Assembly (NCBI RefSeq): GCF_003173775.1 | Contig: NZ_CP029552.1 | Coordinates: 6,159,001-6,223,000 of the forward strand | Source of the DNA: Methylobacterium sp. 17Sr1-1 | Lineage (GTDB): Bacteria > Pseudomonadota > Alphaproteobacteria > Rhizobiales > Beijerinckiaceae | Direction: 5' to 3' | Length of the DNA: 64,000 nucleotides | Shown here: in pieces, positions 9,476 to 18,379 of the stretch | Numbering within the stretch: the first letter of the stretch is position 1 | How the letters are laid out: the number at the start of each line of letters is the position of its first letter | Made by a program: the position numbers and the translations under genes | Notes under the pieces: model-generated | Database searches by the model: none | Told to the model about the DNA's origin: nothing | Seen by the model: only the letters and a program-made list of their open reading frames with translations

Positions 9476-10387
9476 TCAGGGGCGCTCCAGGCGGCGCGAT
9501 TCGGCCTCGCGGAACAGCACCACCGGGCCCGCCACGATCACGAGCAGCACCACCGCGACCGCGGAGGCGAGCGGCCAGTCGCGGTTGGAGAAGAACTCGC
9601 TCCACAGGACCCGCCCGAGCATCAGGGTGTCGGGCCCGCCGAGCAGGTCCGGGATGATGAACTCGCCGGTGATCGGGATGAAGCACAGGAGCGCGCCGGC
9701 GACGAGGCCGGGCCACGACAGCGGCAGGGTCACGGTGCGGAAGGCGGCGAGCCGGCTCGCTCCGAGGTCGCGGGCGGCCTCGATCAGCCCGCGGTCGAGG
9801 CGCTCCAGCACCGCGTAGAGCGGCAGCACCATGAACGGCAGGTAGGCGTAGACCACCCCGATCATCACCGCCGCCGGGGTGTTGAGGATCTCGACGGGTT
9901 TGGCGATCAGCCCGAGCGCCAGCAGCGCCTGGTTGAGCAGCCCATCACTTTTGAGGATTGCGATCCAGGCATAGACCCGGATCAGGAAACTCGTCCAGAA
10001 CGGGATCACCATCAGGGCGACGAGGAGCGGCTGCCAGGCCTTCGGCGCCCGGGCCATGGCGTAGGCGATCGGATAGCCGACGAGGATCAGCAGCGCGGTC
10101 GCGGAGAGCGCCACGACGAGCGAGGTCAGGCCCGCCTCGAGGTAGAGCGGGTCGGCGATCAGCGTGCGGTAGTTCTCGAAGTCGAGGGCGGCGAGCACGT
10201 CGGACCAACCGGCGAGGCCCATGTCCCAGGCGAGCACCGGCGTGTAGGGCGGCAAGGCCGTCGCCGGGTCCGACAGGCTGATCTTCACCACCACCAGGAA
10301 CGGCAGGCCGAAGAAGGCGAGGAGCCAGAGGAGCGGAACCGCCGGCAGGCGTAGGCGCCGCAGGGCCTCGCGCAGGCGCGTCCTCAT
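9476..10387 (-). CDS. potH: ABC transporter permease, spermidine/putrescine type (PotH/PotB-like)
   Basis: 303 residues with six membrane segments. The EAARDLGASRLAAFRTVTLPLSWPG stretch is the permease EAA loop, and the region ITGEFIIPDLLGGPDTLMLG is characteristic of PotB/PotH. The ATG at 10387 overlaps the stop of the ATPase gene (ATGA), indicating translational coupling. It should pair with the PotI-like permease to form the inner-membrane channel driven by the PotG-like ATPase. Confidence 0.82.
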   Translation of the reverse strand: MRTRLREALRRLRLPAVPLLWLLAFFGLPFLVVVKISLSDPATALPPYTPVLAWDMGLAGWSDVLAALDFENYRTLIADPLYLEAGLTSLVVALSATALLILVGYPIAYAMARAPKAWQPLLVALMVIPFWTSFLIRVYAWIAILKSDGLLNQALLALGLIAKPVEILNTPAAVMIGVVYAYLPFMVLPLYAVLERLDRGLIEAARDLGASRLAAFRTVTLPLSWPGLVAGALLCFIPITGEFIIPDLLGGPDTLMLGRVLWSEFFSNRDWPLASAVAVVLLVIVAGPVVLFREAESRRLERP

Positions 10388-11478
10388 GCGGCATCCGCCG
10401 GCAGCAGCGAGGCGGCCTCGGGCGCGAAGGTGAGATGCACCGGAGCGCCGACGGCCGGCCCGACGCCGGGAGGCCCGGAGGCGCGTAAGCTCCGCCCGTC
10501 GGCGAGGCCGACCCGGTAGAGAACCTTCTCGCCGAGATAGGTCGCGTCGAGGAGCGTGCCGGCCAATCCCTCGCTCCCGAGGGTCAGCCGCTCGGGCCGC
10601 AGGGCGAGCAGGCCGGGAGCTCCCGCCGGCCCGGCACCGTGGTGGTCGAAGGCGATCAAGGGGCCGAGCGGCGTGTCGAGCCCGCGCAGGGCCCCGGCCC
10701 CGCCCTCCCCGAGCCGGCCCTCGATCAGGTTCACGTCGCCGAGGAGGCCGGCGACGTAGCGGGTGGCCGGACGCTCGTAGAGCGCGGCCGCCGGCCCGAC
10801 CTGGACCAGCCGGCCCGCCGCCATCACGCCGATGCGGTCGGCGAGCACCATCGCCTCGGCGGGGTCGTGGGTGACGACCACGAAGGTGGTGCCGAGCCGG
10901 CGCTGGAGCGCCCGCAGCTCGGCTTGCGTCTCCTCCCGCAGGGCGCGGTCGAGGGCGCCGAGCGGCTCGTCGAGGAGCAGCACCCGGGGGCGCTTGGCGA
11001 GCGCCCGGGCGAGCGCCACCCGCTGGCGCTGGCCGCCGGAGAGCTGGTCGGGCCGCCGGACGGCCAGGGGGTCGAGCTGGACGAGCCGCAGCATCTCGGC
11101 GACCCGGGCGGCGATCTCGGACTTGGGCAAGCCCTCCCGCTCCAGCCCGTAGGCGATGTTCCCCGCCACGTTCCGGTGCGGAAACAGGGCGTAGGATTGG
11201 AACATCATGTTGACCGGCCGGCGGTGCGGCGGCACCCCGGCGAGGTCCTGCCCGTCGAGCAGGATGCGTCCGGCGCTCGGCTCCTCGAAGCCGGCGGTCA
11301 TGCGCAGCAGCGTGGACTTGCCGCAGCCCGAGGGCCCGAGCAGGCAGAACACCGCCCCGGGATCGAGGTCGAGGTCGACGCCGTCGACGGCGAGGTGGTC
11401 GCCGAAGCGCTTCGACACCCCCTCGAAGCGGAGGCGGCCGGTGGCGGGCGGGGTCGTGGAGAGGGAAGGCGTCGTCAC
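10384..11478 (-). CDS. potG: ABC transporter ATP-binding protein, polyamine type (PotG/PotA-like)
   Basis: 364 residues from a GTG start at 11478. Walker A is LLGPSGCGKST, the signature is LSGGQRQRVALARAL, Walker B is VLLLDEPLGALD, and a switch histidine follows in VVVTHDPAEAM. The C-terminal ~110 residues form a TOBE-like regulatory domain. It energises the PotH/PotI-like channel. An upstream extension in the same frame exists but lacks the family sequence and is not used. Confidence 0.85.
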   Translation of the reverse strand: MTTPSLSTTPPATGRLRFEGVSKRFGDHLAVDGVDLDLDPGAVFCLLGPSGCGKSTLLRMTAGFEEPSAGRILLDGQDLAGVPPHRRPVNMMFQSYALFPHRNVAGNIAYGLEREGLPKSEIAARVAEMLRLVQLDPLAVRRPDQLSGGQRQRVALARALAKRPRVLLLDEPLGALDRALREETQAELRALQRRLGTTFVVVTHDPAEAMVLADRIGVMAAGRLVQVGPAAALYERPATRYVAGLLGDVNLIEGRLGEGGAGALRGLDTPLGPLIAFDHHGAGPAGAPGLLALRPERLTLGSEGLAGTLLDATYLGEKVLYRVGLADGRSLRASGPPGVGPAVGAPVHLTFAPEAASLLPADAA

Positions 11479-11670
11479 GGCGTCCGGGCGGCGCGGGCGG
11501 GCGGGAACCCGACATCTAGCGCGGGAGGGCCGGGTCCGGGAAGGGCCGGCGCGCGGGCGCGTCTCGCGCGAGCGGGCGGCCTGATTTCGCCGGCGGGAAA
11601 CAGCTTGACCGTGATAACGGTAACTTTGGTGCCCTCGATCCTTCAGACCAAGGTCGGGTGCCGTAGCAGC

Positions 11671-11698
11671 TTGCGAGGTATAGAAGGGCGTGTATTGA
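11671..11698 (+). promoter_or_regulatory. Possible sigma-70-type promoter
   Basis: TTGCGA at 11671-11676 and TATTGA at 11693-11698, spaced 16 bases, resemble a housekeeping promoter. It points rightward into a short intergenic stretch that ends in a hairpin at 11784-11814 and contains no convincing gene. Confidence 0.3.
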
Positions 11699-11704
11699 TG
11701 AGGG

Positions 11705-11821
11705 TGACACGCGTCGATGCCGTTCACTGCGTCCAAGGACCTGAACGGCGTCCGCATCTCCTCCCGAGACGTGTCGCAGACTTGGCGTCTCTCTCCGTGT
11801 CGGGGAGGGACGCCTTTGTTT
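11705..11821 (+). ncRNA. Candidate small RNA in the gap between potG and the emrB-like gene
   Basis: The 430-base gap 11479-11911 holds no supported protein gene. A promoter-like pair (11671-11698) is followed about 115 bases later by a strong hairpin and T-rich tail on the plus strand. Within the interval there is a CTCCTCCC stretch that could act as an anti-Shine-Dalgarno loop, as in several alphaproteobacterial small RNAs. Both flanking genes are on the minus strand, so the rightward terminator has no other evident purpose. No RNA family was recognised. Confidence 0.35.
11784..11821 (+). terminator. Rho-independent terminator, rightward
   Basis: GGCGTC-TCTCTCC and GGGGAGG-GACGCC form a stem of about 13 bp with wobble pairs, loop GTGTC, immediately followed by TTTGTTT at 11815-11821. 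The T-rich side is on the plus strand only. Confidence 0.6.
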
Positions 11822-11911
11822 GTGATGGTTGCAGCGCGCGAGCGTGGCTCGGCGCGACGGTGCGCGGGGCGTCTCCCGCGCTCCGCATCGCTCCCTCGGG
11901 CGGCTTTGTCC

Positions 11912-13474
11912 TCAGTGCGCGTCCGCCCCCGCCCCGCCCGGGCGCGGCCGGCGGATCATCGGCGTGGCGCAGGCCATCAGGACGAACAGCACCGTCAGGA
12001 TCAGGAACACGTCGGAGAAGCTCATCAGGAGCCCCTGCATCCGCACGGTGTTCATCATCGCCTTCAGCGCCATGGCGTCCGGGTTGCCGGCGAGCCCGGC
12101 AAAGCCCTTGGCCATGCTGTCGAGGCGCTCCAGCACCATCGGGTTGGTCCAGGTGAAGCGCTCGTGCAGGCGGGCGAGGTGCAGGTCCCAGCGGTCGTTG
12201 AGCGCGGTGTTGATCAGCGCGAGACCCACCGCGCCGCCGAGGTTGCGGGTGAGATTGTAGAGGCCGGACGCGTTCTTCATCCGGGCCGGCGGCAGGGTGC
12301 CGAGCGCGATGTTGTTGATCGGGATCATGCACAGCATCAGCGAGCAGCCGCGCAGGACCTGCGGCAGCAGGAGCTCGTAGAAATCCCAGTCCTTGGTGAT
12401 GCCGGTGACGATCCAGGTGCCGGCGGCAAACCCCGTGAACCCGATCGCCATCATGATCCGCGGGTCGACCTTGCCCGAGAGGCGCCCGGCGATCGGGGCG
12501 GTGGCGAACATGCAGAGCCCGGAGACGAACATCGTCTCGCCGATCTGGAGCGCCGAGTAGCCGCGCACCCGGCCGAGATAGACGGGATAGAGGTAGGTCA
12601 GGCCGTAGAGGCCGATGCCCATGACGAAGCTGAACAAGCAGCCGGCGGCGAAGTTGCGGTCGGAGAAGGCACGCAGGTCCACGATCGGCTGCTCGGCGGT
12701 GAGCGCGCGCCAGAAGAAGCCGACGCAGGCCACGCCGCACACGATCGCGGCGAGGAAGATCGCCTCCTCCTGGAACCAGTCGTGGGTCGGGCCCTCCTCC
12801 AGCACGTATTCGAGGCAGCCGAGGAACGCCGCCATCAGGGCGAGGCCGGTCCAGTCGAAGCGCTTGAGCAGGTCGAGGTTCGGCTTGTCGAAATCGACCA
12901 GGAAGTAGGTCGAGACCGTGACGAAGATGCCCGGCACGATGTTGACGAGGAAGAGCCAGTGCCAGTTGAACAGGTCGGTGAGGTAGCCGCCGACCGTCGG
13001 GCCGATGGTGGGGGCGAGCGTCGCCACGAGGCCGATCATCGGCGAGACGATGCTGCGCTTCGAGGCCGGGAAGATGGTGAAGGCCGAGGCGAACACCGTC
13101 GGGATCATGCCGCCGCCGATGAAGCCTTGGGCGGCGCGCCAGACGATCATCTCGCCGATCGACGACGAGGTGGCGCACATCAGGCTCATCAGGGTGAAGC
13201 CGCCGGCCGAGATCACGAACATCCAGCGGGTCGAGAGCACCCGCGACAGGGTGCCGGACAGCGGGATCGAGATCACCTCGGCGATGAGGTAGCTCGTCTG
13301 GACCCACGGGATCTCGTCGGCGGAGGCCGAGAGGCCCGCCTGGATCTCGGCGAGCGAGGCCGAGACGATCTGGATGTCCAGGATCGCCATGAACATCCCG
13401 AACACCATGCAGACGAACGCCACCATCCGGCGGCGGTCGATCGGTGCGTCGGCGGGCGCGGGGGTCGCGGCCAT
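11912..13474 (-). CDS. emrB: MFS multidrug exporter, EmrB/QacA (DHA2) family
   Basis: 520 residues, about 14 membrane segments. It contains the first-helix motif MAILDIQIVSASLAEIQ, the motif A loop and GPTVGGYLTD, all typical of EmrB. The ATG at 13474 (MAATPAPADAPIDRRRM) is preferred to an upstream in-frame ATG at 13540 because the latter adds a non-conserved leader. The upstream gene on the same strand is the EmrA-like adaptor, separated by about 250 bases containing REP-type palindromes. The pair would extrude hydrophobic drugs or uncouplers across both membranes with a TolC-type channel encoded elsewhere. Confidence 0.87.
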   Translation of the reverse strand: MAATPAPADAPIDRRRMVAFVCMVFGMFMAILDIQIVSASLAEIQAGLSASADEIPWVQTSYLIAEVISIPLSGTLSRVLSTRWMFVISAGGFTLMSLMCATSSSIGEMIVWRAAQGFIGGGMIPTVFASAFTIFPASKRSIVSPMIGLVATLAPTIGPTVGGYLTDLFNWHWLFLVNIVPGIFVTVSTYFLVDFDKPNLDLLKRFDWTGLALMAAFLGCLEYVLEEGPTHDWFQEEAIFLAAIVCGVACVGFFWRALTAEQPIVDLRAFSDRNFAAGCLFSFVMGIGLYGLTYLYPVYLGRVRGYSALQIGETMFVSGLCMFATAPIAGRLSGKVDPRIMMAIGFTGFAAGTWIVTGITKDWDFYELLLPQVLRGCSLMLCMIPINNIALGTLPPARMKNASGLYNLTRNLGGAVGLALINTALNDRWDLHLARLHERFTWTNPMVLERLDSMAKGFAGLAGNPDAMALKAMMNTVRMQGLLMSFSDVFLILTVLFVLMACATPMIRRPRPGGAGADAH

Positions 13475-13535
13475 GGTGGGGGTGCCTGCGTGAGGGAGAG
13501 TCGTTGAGTTCCAGACGACGTCGCCGCTCCACAGG

Positions 13536-13679
13536 GTCATCCCGGGGCCGCGAAGCGGAGCCCGGGATCCAGAACCGCTGATGGTTCAGGATGGAGCGGG
13601 ACGCTCGTCGCCATTTTTCTGCACCACCTGCGTTTCTGGATTCCGGGCTCTCGCCTGCGGCGAGCCCCGGAATGACGCG
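13536..13679. repeat. Pair of REP-type palindromes
   Basis: One unit at about 13537-13575 starts TCATCCCGGGG and ends GAGCCCGGGATCCAGAA. A second at about 13633-13678 starts TTTCTGGATTCCGGG and ends CCCCGGAATGACGC. Each folds on itself, and they are mutually inverted. Such units are common between genes in Methylobacterium and Bradyrhizobium relatives. It lies between emrA and emrB. Confidence 0.55.
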
Positions 13680-13730
13680 GAGGGTGTCAATTCTGTCGAG
13701 CGGACCCGATGGCCGAGGATCGTCCCCGCC

Positions 13731-14978
13731 TCAGCGTCCCGCGGTCCGCACCGAGGCCGGAGCGGCCTGCTCCGACACCGCCTGATGCGGCTCGATCGGC
13801 GCCGGCGGCTTGGTCTCGTCGAGGCCGCGGGTGTCGACCCGCACCACCACCGAGAGGCCGGGTCGCAAGAGGCCCTCGCGGGCGACCGCCTCCGGCACCC
13901 GCACCCGCACGGGGAGGCGCTGGACGATCTTGGTGAAGTTGCCGGTGGCGTTGTCCGGCGGCAGCAGGCTGAACACCGAGCCGGAGGCCGGCGACAGGCT
14001 CTCGACCGTGCCGACGATGTCGCGGTCCGGCCAGGCATCGACCCGGATATGGACCGGCTGGCCGACCCGGACCCGGCCGAGCTGGGTCTCCTTGAAGTTG
14101 GCGTCGACCCGGGCGCTCTGGAGCGGCACCAGGGCGGCGATGCGCGAGCCCGGCGCCACGTAGGCCCCGGCCTCCGTCGCCTTGTTGCCGATCACCCCGT
14201 CGAAGGGCGCGCGCAGGACCGTGAAGGACAGGTCGCGCTTGGCCCGGTCGACCGCGGTGCGCAGCTCGGCGGCCAGGTTCTCGGCCTCCTTGGTCTGCGC
14301 CTCGAGCACCGCGACGTTGGCCTGGAGCGCGATCAGGTTGGCCTCGGCGCCCTTCACGGTGGCGTCCGAGCGGTCGCGGTCGGCGCGCGACTGCTCCAGG
14401 CGCGCCTTGGCGGCGAACTCGGATTGCGCGAGGAGCTGCTGGCGCTGGTAATCGGCCGCGGCGCGGACCTGGTCGGCCTTGGCGGCGTCGATCTGGGCCC
14501 GGCCCTGGAGCACCTGGGCGCGGGCGGCCTCGGCCTGACGGGCGATGCGGGCGATGGTGCTGCCTTGCGTCGCCAGCTTGTCCTCGGCGGCCTTCAGCGC
14601 CAGGCGGTAATCGCCGTCCTCGATCCGCGCGATGACGTCGCCGGCCTTGACCGCCTGGCCGTTCACCACCGGCACCGCCTCGAGGTAGCCCGAGACCTTG
14701 GCGGCGAGCGTCGAGATGTCGGCCTGGACGTAGGCGTCGTCGGTCGAGACGAAGAAGCGGCCGGTCGTCCACCATTCGTGGCCGGCAGAGGCGCCGTAGG
14801 CCCCGCCGCCGAGGAGGAGCGCGGCGAGGATCAGCCGGCGCAAGGGGCGCTTGCGCGTCGTTGGCGGCGCCGCGGCCGGAGCCGGTGCCGCCGGCACGGA
14901 AGCCGCCGCCGGAGGCGCCACCTTGGGAGCTGCCTCGCCGGCGGGCCGGCCCTGCGCGTAATCGTCTCGAAACGCCAT
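13731..14978 (-). CDS. emrA: Membrane fusion protein, HlyD/EmrA family
   Basis: 415 residues. A Pro/Ala-rich cytoplasmic leader is followed by one membrane helix (RRLILAALLLGGGAYG, about residues 46-62), a FFVSTDDAYVQADISTLAAKVSGYL lipoyl-like half, a long alpha-helical hairpin (about 120-250), the second half with VLRAPFDGVIGNKATEAGAYV, and a beta-barrel. This is the standard EmrA layout. It bridges the EmrB-like pump to an outer-membrane channel. The divergent TetR gene and the palindrome at 15049-15069 lie just upstream and probably control it. Confidence 0.87.
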   Translation of the reverse strand: MAFRDDYAQGRPAGEAAPKVAPPAAASVPAAPAPAAAPPTTRKRPLRRLILAALLLGGGAYGASAGHEWWTTGRFFVSTDDAYVQADISTLAAKVSGYLEAVPVVNGQAVKAGDVIARIEDGDYRLALKAAEDKLATQGSTIARIARQAEAARAQVLQGRAQIDAAKADQVRAAADYQRQQLLAQSEFAAKARLEQSRADRDRSDATVKGAEANLIALQANVAVLEAQTKEAENLAAELRTAVDRAKRDLSFTVLRAPFDGVIGNKATEAGAYVAPGSRIAALVPLQSARVDANFKETQLGRVRVGQPVHIRVDAWPDRDIVGTVESLSPASGSVFSLLPPDNATGNFTKIVQRLPVRVRVPEAVAREGLLRPGLSVVVRVDTRGLDETKPPAPIEPHQAVSEQAAPASVRTAGR

Positions 14979-15048
14979 CGTCGTCCACCCGTCGCCGCCA
15001 TCATCCGTGCGAATCGGTTGACGGCTCTCGAACGGTCACGATACTACT

Positions 15049-15069
15049 TTGACCGAACCGTTCGGTCAA
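15049..15069. promoter_or_regulatory. TetR-type operator palindrome
   Basis: TTGACCGAAC and GTTCGGTCAA are perfect 10-base arms around a single central C. The site lies between the divergent emrA-like and TetR-family genes. It is the expected binding site of the TetR protein at 15157-15783, with TTGACC also usable as a -35 element. Confidence 0.75.
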
Positions 15070-15156
15070 TCGACGGTGTGTGCGCTGCGGCACACCGGTT
15101 GAACCGGGACGGCCGCACACCCACAATGGCGAAAGCCCCCTCCCACGGCCCCGATC

Positions 15157-15783
15157 ATGAGCGACGCCCCCCTCAGCCACGCCGACACCGACAAGCGCCG
15201 CCAGATCCTGGACGGGGCCCGCGAGGTGTTTCTCGCCAGCGGCTTCGACGGCGCCAGCATGGGGGCGATCGCCAAGGCGGCCGGCGTCTCGAAGGGCACG
15301 CTCTACGTGTATTTCGAGAGCAAGGAGGCGCTGTTCGAGGCGCTGACGATCGAGGAGAAGCGGACGCTCGCCGAGAACATCTGCCGCCTCGATCACGACG
15401 ACCCCGACGTCGCAGCCGTGCTGCGCCGCCTCGGCACCAGCCTGATGGAGGAGATGGTGCGGCCGGACCACATCGCCTCGGTCCGGATGGTGATCGGCGC
15501 GGCGGAAAAGTTCCCGCGCTTCGGCCGGGCCTACTACGAGGCCGGGCCGCTGCTCGGCCGGGCGCGGCTGCGCGCCTATCTCGACGCCCAGGTCGCCGCC
15601 GGCCGCCTGCGCCCGATGGATTCCGACCTCGCTGCGCGGCACTTCTTCGACCTCTGCGCCGCCACCACGATGCGCCGGCTGCTCTTCTCGGTCGGCGACC
15701 CGCCGACCGAGGCCGAGACGACCTACTGGATCGCCGAGGCGGTGCGGGTGTTTTTCGCGGCCTACGGGCCGGTGGGGCGGTAG
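15157..15783 (+). CDS. TetR/AcrR family transcriptional repressor
   Basis: 208 residues. The N-terminal DNA-binding domain reads ILDGAREVFLASGFDGASMGAIAKAAGVSKGTLYVYFESKEALFEAL (about residues 15-61), the hallmark of TetR. The C-terminal ligand domain carries a TetR_C-like DLAARHFFDLCAATTMRRLLF region. It is divergent from emrA with a near-perfect operator between them, so it likely represses the efflux operon and itself. Its 3' end overlaps the convergent epimerase gene by about 22 bases. Confidence 0.85.
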   Translation: MSDAPLSHADTDKRRQILDGAREVFLASGFDGASMGAIAKAAGVSKGTLYVYFESKEALFEALTIEEKRTLAENICRLDHDDPDVAAVLRRLGTSLMEEMVRPDHIASVRMVIGAAEKFPRFGRAYYEAGPLLGRARLRAYLDAQVAAGRLRPMDSDLAARHFFDLCAATTMRRLLFSVGDPPTEAETTYWIAEAVRVFFAAYGPVGR

Positions 15784-16733
15784 CCCCGCTCCGCGTGCCA
15801 GGCGGCGAGGAGCCCCGCCTCCTCGTCCGCCGTTAGACCGGTGACCGGACCGCCTCCGGCCTCCAGCCAGCGCAGGGCGTCGCGGGCGGTCTCCTCCAGC
15901 GGCCGCACCGTCAGCCCCGCCGCGAGCGTCGGCGACACGTCGCGGGAGGCGTCGCCGATCGTGTCCGGCAGTGGGAGCGGCAGGGAGAACGGACCGGATT
16001 CGCGCGCCACACCGTGGCGGTCGAGGAAGGCCGGATCGACCCAGGTGACTTTGTACGACCTGCCGAGGGCGACGGCGCATCGGTCGAGGAAGCCCCGGCG
16101 CGTGCTGGCCGGCGCCACCGCGTCGAACGTGCCCGAGAGGCCGGCTCGCGTCGCGCGGACGAGCCAGCCTGCGAGGTCGCGCGCGTCGATCAACTGAACC
16201 GGATCCTCCGGGTCGGCCGGCGACAGCACCTCGCCGCCGCGGGCGAGCCGGGCGATCCAGTACGCGAACCGCCCGGTCGGATCGCCCGGGCCGGCGATCA
16301 GCCCGGCGCGGCAGATCAGGGTGTCGCGACCGAAGGCCCGCTCGCAGGCGACCTTGGCGGCGCCGTAGGGGCCGTCCTCCGCCGGCGCGAGAAGCGGCGC
16401 GGTATCGGCCCGCTGCCCCCTGGTCACGGTGTCGGCGTAGACGCTCGTGGTCGACACGAAGGTCCAGTGCCCGACGCGGCCGTCGAGCGCCGCCAGCGCC
16501 CACCGGACCTCATCGGGATTGCGGGCCACGTCCACGGCCGCGTCGAACCGCTCCCGGGCGAGCCCTGCCAGACCGTCCGGCCGGTTGCGGTCGATGGCGA
16601 CGAGACGGGCACCCGCCGGGGCGACGCCCGAGAGGCCGCGCGCGGCGCAGGTCACCGTGTGGCCGAGCCCGACCGCGTGCGCGGCGATCGCCCGCCCGAG
16701 GAACTGCGTGCCGCCGAGGATCAGAATCCGCAT
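15762..16733 (-). CDS. NAD-dependent epimerase/dehydratase-like protein
   Basis: 323 residues of the extended SDR class. The N-terminal MRILILGGTQFLGRAIAAHAV has the GGTxFLG nucleotide-binding motif of an isoflavone-reductase or epimerase-like Rossmann fold. The usual catalytic YxxxK appears as YGAAK at about residue 123. The substrate is not deducible. It is convergent with the TetR gene; the Lrp gene lies 38 bases upstream on the same strand. Confidence 0.72.
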   Translation of the reverse strand: MRILILGGTQFLGRAIAAHAVGLGHTVTCAARGLSGVAPAGARLVAIDRNRPDGLAGLARERFDAAVDVARNPDEVRWALAALDGRVGHWTFVSTTSVYADTVTRGQRADTAPLLAPAEDGPYGAAKVACERAFGRDTLICRAGLIAGPGDPTGRFAYWIARLARGGEVLSPADPEDPVQLIDARDLAGWLVRATRAGLSGTFDAVAPASTRRGFLDRCAVALGRSYKVTWVDPAFLDRHGVARESGPFSLPLPLPDTIGDASRDVSPTLAAGLTVRPLEETARDALRWLEAGGGPVTGLTADEEAGLLAAWHAERGYRPTGP

Positions 16734-16771
16734 CCGCCGCTCCCGGTCAGACCGCGATCAAATCCCGATCA

Positions 16772-17227
16772 TCACGTGCCGATCACCTGCCGCATCGCCA
16801 CCAGCGTCCGGAACGCCCGCACGTTCGGGTCGTCGTGGAACACCGCGCGGGTGAAGGCCTCGTACTCCGCCATGTCCTTCAGGCGCAGTTCCAGCACGAA
16901 ATCGGCCTCGCCGGTCACGTACCACGCCGCCCGCACCTCCGCCCGCTCGCGCAAGGTCCGCACGAACGCGTCGAGGCGCTCGGAGGTCTCGCGCTCCAGC
17001 GAGACGAGCACGTGAAGGCAGAGCGGCGTCCCCAGTACTGCCGGATGCACCACCGCGACGTCGGCGACGATGACGCCCTCCTGGCGCAGCCGGCGCAGGC
17101 GCCGCAGCACCGCGCTCTCGGACAGCCCCACCCGCTCGGCCAGGATCCGCGCCGGCGTCAGATTGTCGGCCCGGACCGCTTCGAGCAGGGTACGGTCGAA
17201 CCGGTCGAGAGTGACGCTTTCCGGCAT
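16772..17227 (-). CDS. Lrp/AsnC family transcriptional regulator
   Basis: 151 residues. The N-terminal helix-turn-helix is LDRFDRTLLEAVRADNLTPARILAERVGLSESAVLRRLRRLRQEGVI (about residues 7-53). The C-terminal RAM domain carries the YVTGEADFVLELRLKDMAEYEAF stretch that binds amino-acid effectors. It is divergent from the dpaL-M20 pair, with the promoter gap at 17228-17311, and probably senses an amino acid handled by those enzymes. Confidence 0.85.
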   Translation of the reverse strand: MPESVTLDRFDRTLLEAVRADNLTPARILAERVGLSESAVLRRLRRLRQEGVIVADVAVVHPAVLGTPLCLHVLVSLERETSERLDAFVRTLRERAEVRAAWYVTGEADFVLELRLKDMAEYEAFTRAVFHDDPNVRAFRTLVAMRQVIGT

Positions 17228-17311
17228 GGATCGCTCGAGAACGGCGAAATTCGCCGCAAGCTAGCATGATTTCGGCGCCAACCGTCATGCGGATCCGGCA
17301 CTCTTCGGGTC

Positions 17312-18379
17312 ATGACGAACCCCGCTCCCTCCCCGCATCCCTCAGCGATCGCCGCGGCCTTGCGCGGCCTCGATCCAGCCTACGCGCCGACGCCGCTCCT
17401 CTCGCTCCCGGCCCTGGCCCAGCGGCTCGGCATCGCGCAGGTTCTGGCCAAGGACGAGGGGCGCCGGATGCTCGGCAGCTTCAAGTCGCTGGGGGGCACC
17501 TATGCGGGCCTGACCGCGCTCGCTCGCGCGGCCAAGACGAGCCTGCCCGGGCTGCTCGCCGCCCGGCCCGCCGGGCAGCCGGCCCTGGTCTGCGCCAGCG
17601 ACGGCAATCATGGCCTCGCGGTCGCCGCGGCGGCGCGGTTCGCCGGGGCGCCGGCGCGGGTCTTCCTGCACGCGGGCGTGCCGCCGGCGCGGGCGCGGCG
17701 CATCGCCGACGAGGGCGCCGAGATCGTCCGGGTCGCCGGCACCTACGACGACGCGGTCGAGGCGGCGGCGGGCGCGGCCCGGGCCGGCGCGGGCCTCCTC
17801 GTCGCCGACACCACCGACGACCCCGAGGACGAGATCGTGCGCGACGTCATGGCCGGCTACGGCGTGATGGCGGCGGAGATCCGCGACCAGGCCAGGGTCC
17901 GTCCGACCCACCTCTTCGTCCAGGCCGGCGTCGGCGGCCTCGCCGCCGCGATGGCTGAGGGGCTGGCCGGCTGGTTCGCCTCCCCCGGCCTCGTGGTGGC
18001 GGTGGAGCCGGAGCAGGCGGCCTGCCTCGCGCCCGCCCTCGCCGCCGGCCGCCCGGTCCGGGTGCCGGGGGACCTCCACACCGAAGCGGAGATGCTGTCC
18101 TGCGGCGAGGCCAGCGCCCCGGCCCTCGCGGTTCTGCGCCGCCACGGCGCCCGGGTCGCGGCCGTCACCGAGGCCGAGCTGAGGCGGGCGCCCGAGATCC
18201 TCGCCGAGGCCGGCGGCCCCGCGACGACGCCCTCCGGCGCGGCCGGCCTCGCCGGCGCCCTGGCGGCCTTCGCCGATCCGGACCGGGCGGCGGAACTGCG
18301 GCTCGACCGCGACAGCCGCCTCCTCATCCTCGTCACCGAGGGCGCCCTGCCCGAGGAAGACGCGGAGGATGCGCGATGA
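17312..18379 (+). CDS. dpaL: Diaminopropionate ammonia-lyase-like PLP enzyme
   Basis: 355 residues, fold-type II PLP enzyme. The PLP lysine is Lys58 in GSFKSLGGTYAG, the cofactor phosphate-binding loop is near QAGVGGLAAAMAEG, and ASDGNHGLAVAAAA is the substrate-side Asn motif. The arrangement GSFKxLGG resembles 2,3-diaminopropionate ammonia-lyase, which converts diaminopropionate to pyruvate and ammonia; a threonine-dehydratase-like activity is an alternative. Its stop overlaps the next gene by ATGA. The dpaL plus M20 peptidase pairing is also known from the E. coli ygeX-ygeY region. Confidence 0.75.
   Translation: MTNPAPSPHPSAIAAALRGLDPAYAPTPLLSLPALAQRLGIAQVLAKDEGRRMLGSFKSLGGTYAGLTALARAAKTSLPGLLAARPAGQPALVCASDGNHGLAVAAAARFAGAPARVFLHAGVPPARARRIADEGAEIVRVAGTYDDAVEAAAGAARAGAGLLVADTTDDPEDEIVRDVMAGYGVMAAEIRDQARVRPTHLFVQAGVGGLAAAMAEGLAGWFASPGLVVAVEPEQAACLAPALAAGRPVRVPGDLHTEAEMLSCGEASAPALAVLRRHGARVAAVTEAELRRAPEILAEAGGPATTPSGAAGLAGALAAFADPDRAAELRLDRDSRLLILVTEGALPEEDAEDAR

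Noticed and set aside
15001..16503. 500-codon minus-strand frame over the TetR gene and epimerase
   Set aside because: Shadow of the TetR gene and the neighbouring epimerase frame; no recognisable domain.
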